Shown piece by piece: positions 6,184 to 13,103 of a stretch of 27,120 bases of DNA. The stretch comes from JAVBPR01 sp031549485. Lineage in GTDB: Bacteria > Bacillota > Clostridia > Oscillospirales > Feifaniaceae. Position 1 is the stretch's first letter. Every line of letters begins with the position of its first letter. Below the pieces are notes generated by a model that ran no database searches, had not been told where the DNA came from, and was given only the letters and a program-made list of their open reading frames with translations. The stretch spans positions 1 through 27,120 of the forward strand of contig JAVBPR010000003.1 of NCBI GenBank assembly GCA_031549485.1, written 5' to 3'. The translations under genes and the position numbers were made by a program.

Positions 6184-7842
6184 TTACAAGCCAAAAGGCG
6201 AAATCGGCGGCATATTTGCCAGCGCCTCTTCGAACTGCTCTATTTTTTCTTCATCTTCCCGTATACATTCAAGAATATATTTTCGATCTTCAGGATTTTC
6301 TCGTAAAACACCCTCTAATCCTTTTTTATCTTTTTTCAGCTTTGCAATAAAATCTTGTGTCTTAAGCTGTTTCTCATATGTTTTGCAATATTCTTGATAC
6401 CGGGCTTCTCTTTCGCGCCTTTCTGCTTCTTTGCGATCTTCCTCTAACCGACGCTCTTCTGCAAGAATTTTGCATTTTTCTATCATCGCTCTTGAATCTT
6501 TATATTCAATAATTTCATTAAAAAGGTTATATGCAGTTAATAAGTCGTATTTATTTATGTCAGAGGTCATAAGTGTTATTGCTTTTTTGTATTTGTTGTC
6601 TATATGCAAATTTTCAAGCCTTTCAATAACGGCTTGATTATGTCTTTCCAATACTTTTTTATAATCTTCGTCTGCAAACTTCACCGCATTTTGAAAATCG
6701 GTAAAATCGGTAAGCGGCTTTTCGCTGTTAACTATTTCCTCTTCTTTTCGCATTTTCAATGTGGCTAAAAGCTTCATGAAATATATTTTTGCATTGCGAG
6801 GTTCCAAGTCAAGTATGCGATCATAATATTCATAAGCAGAATCAAAATATCCTTCTTCCGAAAAAATACTTGCTCTATCTAAAAGCTGTGCAACGCCTGG
6901 AGATAGCGCTTCAAAACCGCTTGTTCCAACCTCGCTTGCGTTTGCATGCGCCACAATCTTTTTAATACCATGTATCAAATCCTGGGCAAAGCCTAATTTT
7001 GCCATATCCTGGCTTTGCAACATCGAAAGTTCTTCAGGCAAATCATATACATTCATGTCTTTATAACATGGAATCAGCACTTTATCTCTGTCTTCTTTAA
7101 TTAAAGCCAGAAATCTGCTCCATTCATTTTTTACCCAAACTGCATTAAAATGCTCCGGTTTCGTTCCTATAACCAACATGACTTTCGCGCTGTGAAGAGC
7201 CGCATATATGTACGGTTCATATTGAGCCCCTAATTTTTCTTCTAAAGTTATTCGGGAGAAGAAAACCTTAAAATTCTCATCTATTAACTGATAATAGATT
7301 TCTTGCGCCAAAACACTATCTTTTGTTCTGCTTCCGCCGGCAGTTGTTTCCTTGTAACATATAAAAATATCAAACGGATCCTCTTTATTTGATATAGCAA
7401 GTATTTCTTTCTGTATGCTGTTTATTTTTTTTGCTTCTTCTTCGTAAAGAGATTTTGTGTACCCGTCCTCAGTGTATTGAAGCGCAGCCAAATAATCAAA
7501 ATCAGCCAGGAAAGAACTACTATGAACTCGATGACAAGTCGGTACCATTTCGTGCGACCGCGGATCCTCCACGTATTCAATTCCATAGCGCGACAGAACA
7601 ACTCCCCAATGCGCTTCCGCATCGGTATTATCTTCGTTTAAAATATTTTCGTATGCTGATAATGCTTTATCAAATTCATTTTGCCGCCGAAAATGATTTG
7701 CGCGATTAAATAGATTTGCCTTTCTCTCATCTGCCGCTTTTGGTAAAGTCATGGTAGATCCGCAAGATTCGCAAGTTCCGTATGTTTGGTCAGAGTTTAT
7801 TTCAATATCCCCGCCGCACATTTTGCATTTTAATATTGTCAA
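6184..7842 (-). CDS. Zinc-ribbon/TPR/TIR-domain protein
   Basis: Domains in order on this 552-residue protein: an N-terminal zinc ribbon (CKMC at 6-9, CESC at 24-27), a TPR-like helical stretch (about 40-90), and a TIR domain (about 155-265) beginning DPFDIFICYKE. A second TPR-like region follows around 310-440, then a charged coiled coil (about 440-540). In the TIR domain, GAQYEPYIYAALHSAK places E209 where SARM1-type NADase TIRs carry their catalytic glutamate; the later WVKNEWSRFL also fits the fold. The start is TTG at 7842, with GGAGG 9 bases upstream; the TTG at 7851 abuts that site. It is the last gene of an apparent XRE-SPFH-membrane protein-TIR operon and is visibly AT-rich. Bacterial TIR proteins often act as NAD-cleaving or signal-making effectors in phage defence. 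That role here is inference. Confidence 0.88.
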   Translation of the reverse strand: MTILKCKMCGGDIEINSDQTYGTCESCGSTMTLPKAADERKANLFNRANHFRRQNEFDKALSAYENILNEDNTDAEAHWGVVLSRYGIEYVEDPRSHEMVPTCHRVHSSSFLADFDYLAALQYTEDGYTKSLYEEEAKKINSIQKEILAISNKEDPFDIFICYKETTAGGSRTKDSVLAQEIYYQLIDENFKVFFSRITLEEKLGAQYEPYIYAALHSAKVMLVIGTKPEHFNAVWVKNEWSRFLALIKEDRDKVLIPCYKDMNVYDLPEELSMLQSQDMAKLGFAQDLIHGIKKIVAHANASEVGTSGFEALSPGVAQLLDRASIFSEEGYFDSAYEYYDRILDLEPRNAKIYFMKLLATLKMRKEEEIVNSEKPLTDFTDFQNAVKFADEDYKKVLERHNQAVIERLENLHIDNKYKKAITLMTSDINKYDLLTAYNLFNEIIEYKDSRAMIEKCKILAEERRLEEDRKEAERREREARYQEYCKTYEKQLKTQDFIAKLKKDKKGLEGVLRENPEDRKYILECIREDEEKIEQFEEALANMPPISPFGL

Positions 7843-7873
7843 GCTCTCCAACCTCCAAGATGTTTAATTGAAT

Positions 7874-8560
7874 TTATTTTAAAAGTTTACATTTTTTGTT
7901 GCGCTCGGTGAAAAGGACATCAAGGTCTTTGCAAATTATTTTAGCAGCTTCAACATCGCTTGCCACAACTGCCGCTTCAAGAAGATTATATTTATCGCTA
8001 ATCCTCCCCTCGACATTTTGAAGAACATCGCTGCTCATCGGATCACTATACTTAACTTGTTCCGAAAGAGAAGAAATTAGAACTTTCATCTCAGGGGTTT
8101 CTGCCTTCTCTTCAAGAGTTTCGACATCAACAAGCAGAGATTTAATAAAAAAAGTTTTCACCTTGTTTTTTGTATCAATATCGGCGACCAAATTTCTGCC
8201 AATTAGCGCGGTTGCAATAATAATCAGATAAATGCACAGGAGAAGAGCGCTTGAAACGGTTGCAAGAATAATATTTATGCTTGGGATGAATATGAAAATC
8301 AGTCCCAAAATGCTTTGCAGTATAAGATATATCAGCCCATAATGTATAATCGAAATTCCTAAAAAAACTTTTTTTATACTTTTGCTGTCACCAAGAGCAA
8401 GGAATGTAAACAGAACCTGAAATAAAAAAGCAACGGTAGTAAAAAGATATCCGCACCAAAAAGTCGCGGTATGTTTATGGGGAATAGCAAAAGCAAGAAT
8501 GTTTAAAATTATCAAAAACAAAAACAAAATAATCCCGGCAATTTTTCTATTGTTTTTCAT
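7874..8560 (-). CDS. Four-helix integral membrane protein, unknown function
   Basis: No named family is recognised. The 228-residue protein has four hydrophobic helices at about residues 7-26, 34-56, 66-91 and 95-122. A soluble, probably cytoplasmic, helical tail of about 100 residues follows, rich in charged residues (VDVETLEEKAETPEMKVLIS). A GGGAGGG ribosome binding site lies 8 bases before the ATG and is embedded in the last codons of the SPFH gene, only 3 bases separating the two genes. The TIR gene follows after 31 bases. This tight packing implies joint expression. A plausible role is a membrane anchor or pore partner of the SPFH and TIR proteins, but nothing in its sequence proves that. 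Base composition is low in G+C, like that of the TIR gene. Confidence 0.82.
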   Translation of the reverse strand: MKNNRKIAGIILFLFLIILNILAFAIPHKHTATFWCGYLFTTVAFLFQVLFTFLALGDSKSIKKVFLGISIIHYGLIYLILQSILGLIFIFIPSINIILATVSSALLLCIYLIIIATALIGRNLVADIDTKNKVKTFFIKSLLVDVETLEEKAETPEMKVLISSLSEQVKYSDPMSSDVLQNVEGRISDKYNLLEAAVVASDVEAAKIICKDLDVLFTERNKKCKLLK

Positions 8561-8563
8561 CGA

Positions 8564-9769
8564 TTAGCCCTCCCTTTTTTCGCCGCATTTCGGGCAGAAT
8601 TTGCCCGGTTTTTCAAATACAAAACTGCATTTCTTGCATACCGGTTTCGCGGCAATTGCCGCGCCGCATTCATCACAAAACGCAGAACCCGCAGCAAGTT
8701 TAGAGCCGCAGCTTTCGCAGAAAGCTGCTTCGGTGATAACAGCCGCAACCGGCTGGTTTTGCCCGCCGTTTTGAGAAGCAGGCGCCGCCGCACTTCCTAT
8801 CGCGTCATTGACTATTCCGCCGACGGTTGCCCCTACGCCACCGCCGACGCCTGCCATAACGCCGAGACCGACGCCCATGCTGGAAAATTGACCGACAGCT
8901 TCATTTTCGGCAACTTTTTCAGCGACATCAAAGCTTCGCTCCTGCTGATATGTATAACCTTCAATCTGCCGTTTTTTCGCTTCTGCTTCCGCATCGATAA
9001 CTTTTCTCTGCGCTTCGGTCTGTTGCTCGATAATGCCGACCTTTTGTTGAAGCGTCGCTTCTGCGACATCGGCATACTGGCGAAAATGCAGTGATTTAAA
9101 TTTTTCGTAAGACGGATCGCCGTCCGGTTTTACGATTGTAGTGACGAAAAACCGCTCAAGTGAAACGCCGTAATCCACAAAATCACTTGCAAGCTTTTCG
9201 CGAAGGTCATCGGATAAAACATTGAGATGCTCGTCGATTTCAAAAATATTTATCTGCTTTTCTTTAATGCTCTGCGCAAGATAGGCTTTAACTCTTGTCA
9301 TCAAAATAGCGCGAAAATATCCAACAAGCACCGGTTGGCTAAGGCTTTTTTCGGTGCCGACAAGTTTCAAAAGAAGTGTGCGCGAATTTTCCGCCACAAG
9401 GCTCATTTCGCCTGAAGCGCCTATTTGAATCGGAAATCTATAGGTCGGTTCCATGAACTGTACTTTGCTATCGGTTCCCCATTTTATCGCCATTTGCTCG
9501 GTTTTATTTATAAAATAAACTTCGCAATGAAAAGGCGTTTTTCCGCCGGTCGGAATATTTATCGCTTTGCTTAAAATCGGAATATTTTGCGTTTCGAGAG
9601 TATGGCGGCCCGGCCCAAACAGGTCAAGCGCTTCGCCGTTCAGGAAAAGTATTGCCTCCTGCGATTGATGAACTATCAGCTGTGACATCGTATTAAAGTC
9701 TTCACACGGATGCTTCCAAATAAAAGTTGTATTGTCACCTTCGTATTTAATAATTTGTGCAAGTTCCAT
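8564..9769 (-). CDS. SPFH-domain protein with two C-terminal zinc ribbons
   Basis: This 401-residue protein has an SPFH (band 7) domain at about residues 30-215. A helical, alanine/glutamate-rich arm follows at about 225-290 (EAEAKKRQIEGYTYQQERSF), then a glycine-rich hydrophobic segment (about 293-325). Two zinc ribbons close it: C351/C354/C365/C368 and C378/C381/C392/C395. This is the YdjI-like type, often misannotated as virion core protein. SPFH proteins form membrane-associated rings or scaffolds; the glycine-rich patch could touch the membrane (inference). The ATG at 9769 has AAGGAGA 7 bases upstream. It is followed by the membrane protein and TIR genes in one operon. The zinc ribbons here and in the TIR protein suggest the proteins may meet physically. 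Confidence 0.9.
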   Translation of the reverse strand: MELAQIIKYEGDNTTFIWKHPCEDFNTMSQLIVHQSQEAILFLNGEALDLFGPGRHTLETQNIPILSKAINIPTGGKTPFHCEVYFINKTEQMAIKWGTDSKVQFMEPTYRFPIQIGASGEMSLVAENSRTLLLKLVGTEKSLSQPVLVGYFRAILMTRVKAYLAQSIKEKQINIFEIDEHLNVLSDDLREKLASDFVDYGVSLERFFVTTIVKPDGDPSYEKFKSLHFRQYADVAEATLQQKVGIIEQQTEAQRKVIDAEAEAKKRQIEGYTYQQERSFDVAEKVAENEAVGQFSSMGVGLGVMAGVGGGVGATVGGIVNDAIGSAAAPASQNGGQNQPVAAVITEAAFCESCGSKLAAGSAFCDECGAAIAAKPVCKKCSFVFEKPGKFCPKCGEKREG

Positions 9770-9824
9770 TTACCGGTCTCCTTTACTGTGATTTTATAAT
9801 TTATTTTCTTGTTCTATTTATGTG

Positions 9825-10109
9825 TCAAGATTTCAAATACTGAAAGCATTCGATAAAATCCTGGTCGTCAAATAACCCGATTACCGAGAGCGTACTTAAA
9901 GTTTTTTCATTGTTTTCAAAAAATGCGATAAGCGCCATGAAAGTTATCCAAGTCATCGGTTGCTTTCCTGTTTCGATAAGCGAATATGTCTGCCTGGAAA
10001 TGCCTATACGGCGCGAAAGCTCATCCTGCGATATGCCGATTTTCGCTCGGAGCGAAGGCAGCTCGCCTGTCAGGATGTCGATCAGCCGTTTTTTTGCGTC
10101 GTTATTCAT
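9825..10109 (-). CDS. XRE-family helix-turn-helix regulator
   Basis: This 94-residue protein has a Cro/CI-type helix-turn-helix at about residues 18-60 (KIGISQDELSRRIGISRQTY, then SLIETGKQ), followed by a short helical tail. The ATG at 10109 sits 6 bases after AAAGGAGG; a TTG one codon upstream is too close to that site. The gene lies 55 bases upstream of the SPFH gene on the same strand and behind a good promoter. It is therefore probably the first gene of the TIR block and a likely autoregulator of it. No protease or extra sensor domain is fused, and no antitoxin partner is visible. Confidence 0.88.
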   Translation of the reverse strand: MNNDAKKRLIDILTGELPSLRAKIGISQDELSRRIGISRQTYSLIETGKQPMTWITFMALIAFFENNEKTLSTLSVIGLFDDQDFIECFQYLKS

Positions 10110-10147
10110 CAAACGCCTCCTTTCAAATATATTTACCTTCTTAGCCC

Positions 10148-10176
10148 ATTTTACATTTTGTTGTCAAATCTGTCAA
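10148..10176 (-). promoter_or_regulatory. Promoter of XRE/SPFH/TIR block with repeated TTGACA
   Basis: On the minus strand, TTGACA (10176-10171) and TAAAAT (10153-10148) have a 17-base spacer, about 38 bases before the XRE start. A second TTGACA at 10167-10162 lies 9 bases further on, inside the spacer. A direct repeat of this kind could be an operator for the XRE protein, which is inference. Confidence 0.72.
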
Positions 10177-10275
10177 TATGTAAGCCAATTATTTTGTCGA
10201 AAAAACACTTCCCTTTAGAAACGAAGAAGTTTTAATATTAAATATCGTTAAATTTGTGAAAGCGCCCTATCTCTG

Positions 10276-11082
10276 TCAGCAAAGAATTTCATATATAAAG
10301 TTTTTAAAATTTTCCTTCGCCGCTTCGGCTGTTTCTATAACTTCGCCATGCGAAAGCGGTGCGCTGGAAAGTCCCGCCGCCATATTTGCTATGCAAGAAA
10401 TGCCCAGCACTTCCATACCGCAATGGCGCGCCGCCACCGCTTCGGGCACGGTCGACATTCCGACCGCGTTGCCGCCGAGGGCGGCAATCGCCTTTATTTC
10501 AGCCGGAGTTTCGTAAGCCGGTCCGGTCATATAAAAATAAACGCCCTCTTTAATCGAAATGCCGCAGTTTTGTGCCGCTCCTCTTGCCTTTTCCCTTAGT
10601 TTTTTACTGTAAACTTCGGTCATATCCGGAAATCTCGGCCCGAATTTTTCCTCGTTTTTCCCGCGAAGCGGCGAAAAACCGGAAAAATTAATATGGTCGG
10701 TAATAATCATCAAGTCGCCTGTATTGAAGGCTTTATTTAACCCTCCGGCGGAGTTCGTTAGGACAAGATTCTTTATGCCAAGCAGATGCATGACGCGAAC
10801 GGGAAACGCCGCTTCCTCCATTGAAAACCCTTCGTAAAAGTGTACCCGTCCGCTTTGAAAAAGCACCGTTTTCCAGCGGACTTTGCCGATAACAAATTTA
10901 TTTTGATGCCCTTCTGACCTTGATAACGGAAAATCCGGTATCTCGCTGAAAGGAATCTCGATTTTATCTTCAAGAATTTCGCAGAGATTTCCAAGCCCGG
11001 AGCCCAAAACTACCGCGGTTTCGATTTCACCCGCAAAAAACTCTTTAATTTTACTTGCCGCCGCTTTTGCTTTTAAATACAT
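10276..11082 (-). CDS. punA: Purine nucleoside phosphorylase
   Basis: This 268-residue enzyme of the trimeric PNP class splits inosine or guanosine with phosphate into base and ribose-1-phosphate, serving purine salvage in the cytosol. Landmarks are the phosphate-binding VVLGSGLG near residue 24, GRVHFYEG, LTNSAGGLN, and the base-binding segment MTGPAYETPAEIKAIAALGG with VGMSTVPEA. A late LSHGEVIE carries the histidine expected near the ribose. Full family length. The ATG at 11082 follows GGAG by 7 bases. A possible extended -10 box (TGATAAAAT) lies at 11119-11111 on the minus strand without a clear -35 box. It appears to be a single-gene unit between the XRE/TIR block and the ABC-F segment. 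Substrate preference cannot be read with certainty. Confidence 0.95.
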   Translation of the reverse strand: MYLKAKAAASKIKEFFAGEIETAVVLGSGLGNLCEILEDKIEIPFSEIPDFPLSRSEGHQNKFVIGKVRWKTVLFQSGRVHFYEGFSMEEAAFPVRVMHLLGIKNLVLTNSAGGLNKAFNTGDLMIITDHINFSGFSPLRGKNEEKFGPRFPDMTEVYSKKLREKARGAAQNCGISIKEGVYFYMTGPAYETPAEIKAIAALGGNAVGMSTVPEAVAARHCGMEVLGISCIANMAAGLSSAPLSHGEVIETAEAAKENFKNFIYEILC

Positions 11083-11161
11083 CCTCGCGCTCCTTCATCT
11101 GTATATAAAAATTTTATCACAGCCGCGGCGAATTTAAAAGAAAACATGTATAATTATAAGT

Positions 11162-11189
11162 AAAGCCGCCCTTTCAGAGCGGCTTTTTT
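11162..11189. terminator. Hairpin terminator downstream of ABC-F gene
   Basis: The stem AAAGCCGC/GCGGCTTT has a 9-base loop. The T run is strongest on the plus strand, where no gene precedes it. On the minus strand it follows the ABC-F gene and the tRNA remnant with a weaker TTTACTTATAATT tail. Confidence 0.65.
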
Positions 11190-11202
11190 ATTATAGCATC
11201 GA

Positions 11203-11247
11203 TTGCCACGGGCGAACCGGCAAGGTCTCTCTACCGCGGGTTTTGAG
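11203..11247 (-). pseudogene. Degenerate tRNA-Leu 3' fragment
   Basis: Read on the minus strand, this stretch matches the intact tRNA-Leu at 12929-13015 from the anticodon loop (CTCAAAA) through the long variable arm (GGTAGAGAGACC against GGTAGCGATACC) into the T loop (CGGTTCG). About 30 of 36 bases agree by hand alignment. The 5' half, the acceptor stem and CCA are missing, so it cannot be a working tRNA. It lies in the same orientation as the intact gene, at the far side of the ABC-F gene. Confidence 0.6.
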
Positions 11248-11262
11248 CCATGTTTAGCGCTA

Positions 11263-12846
11263 TTATTTTGTCAGCAAATATTCATCATAAGTCATTGTTT
11301 TATCAATCATACCATCTGCGGTGAACTCAATAATACGATTTGCGATACTATCGATAAATTGATGATCCTGCGAAGTAAACAAAACATTTCCTTTAAAATC
11401 AATTAGGCCATTATTCACGGCAGTGATAGATTCCAAGTCTAAGTGATTAGTCGGCTGGTCAAGTAGCAGAACATTTGCCCCGGAGAGCATCATGCGGGAT
11501 AGCATAAGGCGAACTTTTTCTCCGCCGGAGAGCACCTTAACCTGCTTATAGACATCATCTCCTGAAAAAAGCATACGACCTAAAAAACCGCGCAAATAGG
11601 TTTCAAATTTGTCATCAGAAAATTGTTGTAACCATGTTATCAACGTGTCCTCATTGTCGTTAAAAAAAGACGAATTATCTTTAGGGAAGTATGACTGAGA
11701 TGTGCTAACGCCCCATTTATAGGAACCTTCATCCGGTTCAAGCTCACCTGTCAAAATCTTGAAAAAAGCTGTTATCGCATGTTCATTTTCACTTATAAAA
11801 GCAATTTTATCGTTTTTATTTACCCTGAAGGAAATATTTTTAAGAACCTCTACACCGTCGATAGTTTTCGATAAATTCTCTACGAATAAAATATCGTTTC
11901 CAACCTCGCGGTCAGCCTTAAATCCTACCCACGGGTATCTTCTTGTGGATGCCGGCAGTTCTTCGATTGTCAATTTATCAAGAAGTTTTTTTCTGGATGT
12001 CGCTTGTTTTGACTTGGATTTATTGGCGGAAAACCGCTCGATAAATGCTTGCAATTCTTTGGCTTTGTCCTCATTTTTCTTGTTTTGATCGCGTAACATC
12101 TGTTGCATCATGCGGCTTGATTCATACCAAAACTCATAGTTGCCGACATACATTTTTACTTTACCGTAATCTATGTCAACCATATGCGTGCATACGGTAT
12201 TCAAAAAGTGCCTGTCATGCGATACGATTATTACCGTCCCTTCAAAATCAAGCAAAAAGTTTTCAAGCCAAATAATCGAGCTGATGTCCAAGTTATTTGT
12301 AGGTTCATCAAGTAAAATAACATCCGGCTTTCCAAACAGAGCTTGGGCAAGCAGCACCTTCACCTTCTCGCTGCCATTTAGATCGCTCATTTGTTTTTCG
12401 TGAAGCTCGGTGGGTATGCCAAGGCCTTGTAAAAGTCGGGACGCGTCGGATTCGGCTTCCCACCCACCTATTTCACCGAATTCAAACTCTAAGTCAGATG
12501 CTTTTACTCCGTCTTCGTCTGAAAATTCGGATTTTGCATAAAGCGTTTCTTTTTCGTTTATGATTTCTGTAATACGCGGGTTGCCCATAATAACAGCTTG
12601 TATAACCCCACATTCATCAAATTTATTTTGATCCTGGCTTAAAACCGACATACGCATCTTGGGAAGCAAACTTACAGTTCCGCTTGTAGGTTCAATTTCG
12701 CCGGATAATATCTTCAAAAAAGTGGATTTCCCTGCGCCGTTAGCGCCAATAATTCCATAACAATTAAGGCTGTCAAATTGAAGGTTTACTTTAGTGAAAA
12801 GCGGAGTTCCGCCATATTGCAGGCTTACATCATTTACTGTTATCAT
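11263..12846 (-). CDS. ABC-F family ATPase, YkpA/YbiT-like
   Basis: This 527-residue soluble protein has two ABC ATPase domains and no membrane segments, the ABC-F layout. Such proteins act on the ribosome as translation factors or antibiotic-resistance factors. Domain 1 keeps Walker A (GANGAGKST, 34-42), a modified signature LNGSEKV, Walker B LLDEPTNNLD and the H-switch SHDRHF. The charged linker lies at about 240-300. Domain 2 keeps the signature LSGGEKVR. However, its Walker A position reads ISENEHAITAFF, its Walker B reads LLDQPTNHLD (Q464 for the catalytic glutamate), and its H-switch reads SQDHQF. So one ATP site is probably inactive. The ATG follows AGAGGAAA at 8-9 bases. The gene is bracketed by tRNA-Leu and a tRNA-Leu fragment, and is AT-rich. 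Resistance function cannot be judged. Confidence 0.93.
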   Translation of the reverse strand: MITVNDVSLQYGGTPLFTKVNLQFDSLNCYGIIGANGAGKSTFLKILSGEIEPTSGTVSLLPKMRMSVLSQDQNKFDECGVIQAVIMGNPRITEIINEKETLYAKSEFSDEDGVKASDLEFEFGEIGGWEAESDASRLLQGLGIPTELHEKQMSDLNGSEKVKVLLAQALFGKPDVILLDEPTNNLDISSIIWLENFLLDFEGTVIIVSHDRHFLNTVCTHMVDIDYGKVKMYVGNYEFWYESSRMMQQMLRDQNKKNEDKAKELQAFIERFSANKSKSKQATSRKKLLDKLTIEELPASTRRYPWVGFKADREVGNDILFVENLSKTIDGVEVLKNISFRVNKNDKIAFISENEHAITAFFKILTGELEPDEGSYKWGVSTSQSYFPKDNSSFFNDNEDTLITWLQQFSDDKFETYLRGFLGRMLFSGDDVYKQVKVLSGGEKVRLMLSRMMLSGANVLLLDQPTNHLDLESITAVNNGLIDFKGNVLFTSQDHQFIDSIANRIIEFTADGMIDKTMTYDEYLLTK

Positions 12847-12881
12847 TTTTTGTTTCCTCTTAAATTTTGTTATCTACAGAG

Positions 12882-12924
12882 AAAAACCTCTGACAACGCA
12901 AACCCGCATTATCAAAGGCTTTTT
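12882..12924 (-). terminator. Terminator of tRNA-Leu, copy of the 6130-6172 hairpin
   Basis: On the minus strand a long stem (AAAAAGCCTTTGATAATG with its partner) has three G-U pairs, one bulged G, an 8-base loop and a T run, just after the tRNA CCA end. Its length (43 bases) and both arms nearly equal those of the terminator at 6130-6172. Confidence 0.82.
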
Positions 12925-12928
12925 CTTA

Positions 12929-13015
12929 TGGTGCCGGTGGTCGGGGTCGAACCGACACGGTATCGCTACCACGGGATTTTGAGTCCCGCACGTCTGCCAA
13001 TTCCATCACACCGGC
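12929..13015 (-). tRNA. tRNA-Leu(CAA)
   Basis: Read on the minus strand, the 87 bases fold as a class II tRNA. The acceptor stem is GCCGGTG/CACCGGC, followed by discriminator A and an encoded CCA. The anticodon stem CGGGA/TCCCG has loop CTCAAAA, so the anticodon is CAA (codon UUG). The variable arm GGTAGCGATACC is long, and the T arm is GTCGG/CCGAC with loop TTCGACC. The long variable arm and D-arm sequence are typical of tRNA-Leu. Confidence 0.97.
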
Positions 13016-13034
13016 AAATTTCTTCGCAAAGAAG

Positions 13035-13063
13035 ATTATAATTTATGTTATAATAAAAATCAA
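13035..13063 (-). promoter_or_regulatory. Promoter of tRNA-Leu
   Basis: On the minus strand, TTGATT (13063-13058) and TATAAT (13040-13035) are 17 bases apart, 20 bases before the tRNA 5' end. Confidence 0.72.
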
Positions 13064-13103
13064 GAAGAGTTTTTATCTGCCCTATCCAAAAAGGAGAAAT
13101 CAA

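Noticed and set aside
6184..10112. Thoeris or CBASS assignment for the TIR block
   Set aside because: No ThsA-like SIR2/SLOG protein, no nucleotide cyclase and no STING domain are encoded nearby.
11203..11406. Plus-strand frame with ANRQGLSTAGFEPC
   Set aside because: It is antisense to the tRNA-Leu remnant and the end of the ABC-F gene; no independent coding signal.
12778..13041. Plus-strand frame containing VVGVEPTRYRYHG
   Set aside because: It runs antisense through tRNA-Leu and gives the familiar spurious peptide produced by tRNA-Leu complements; no ribosome binding site.
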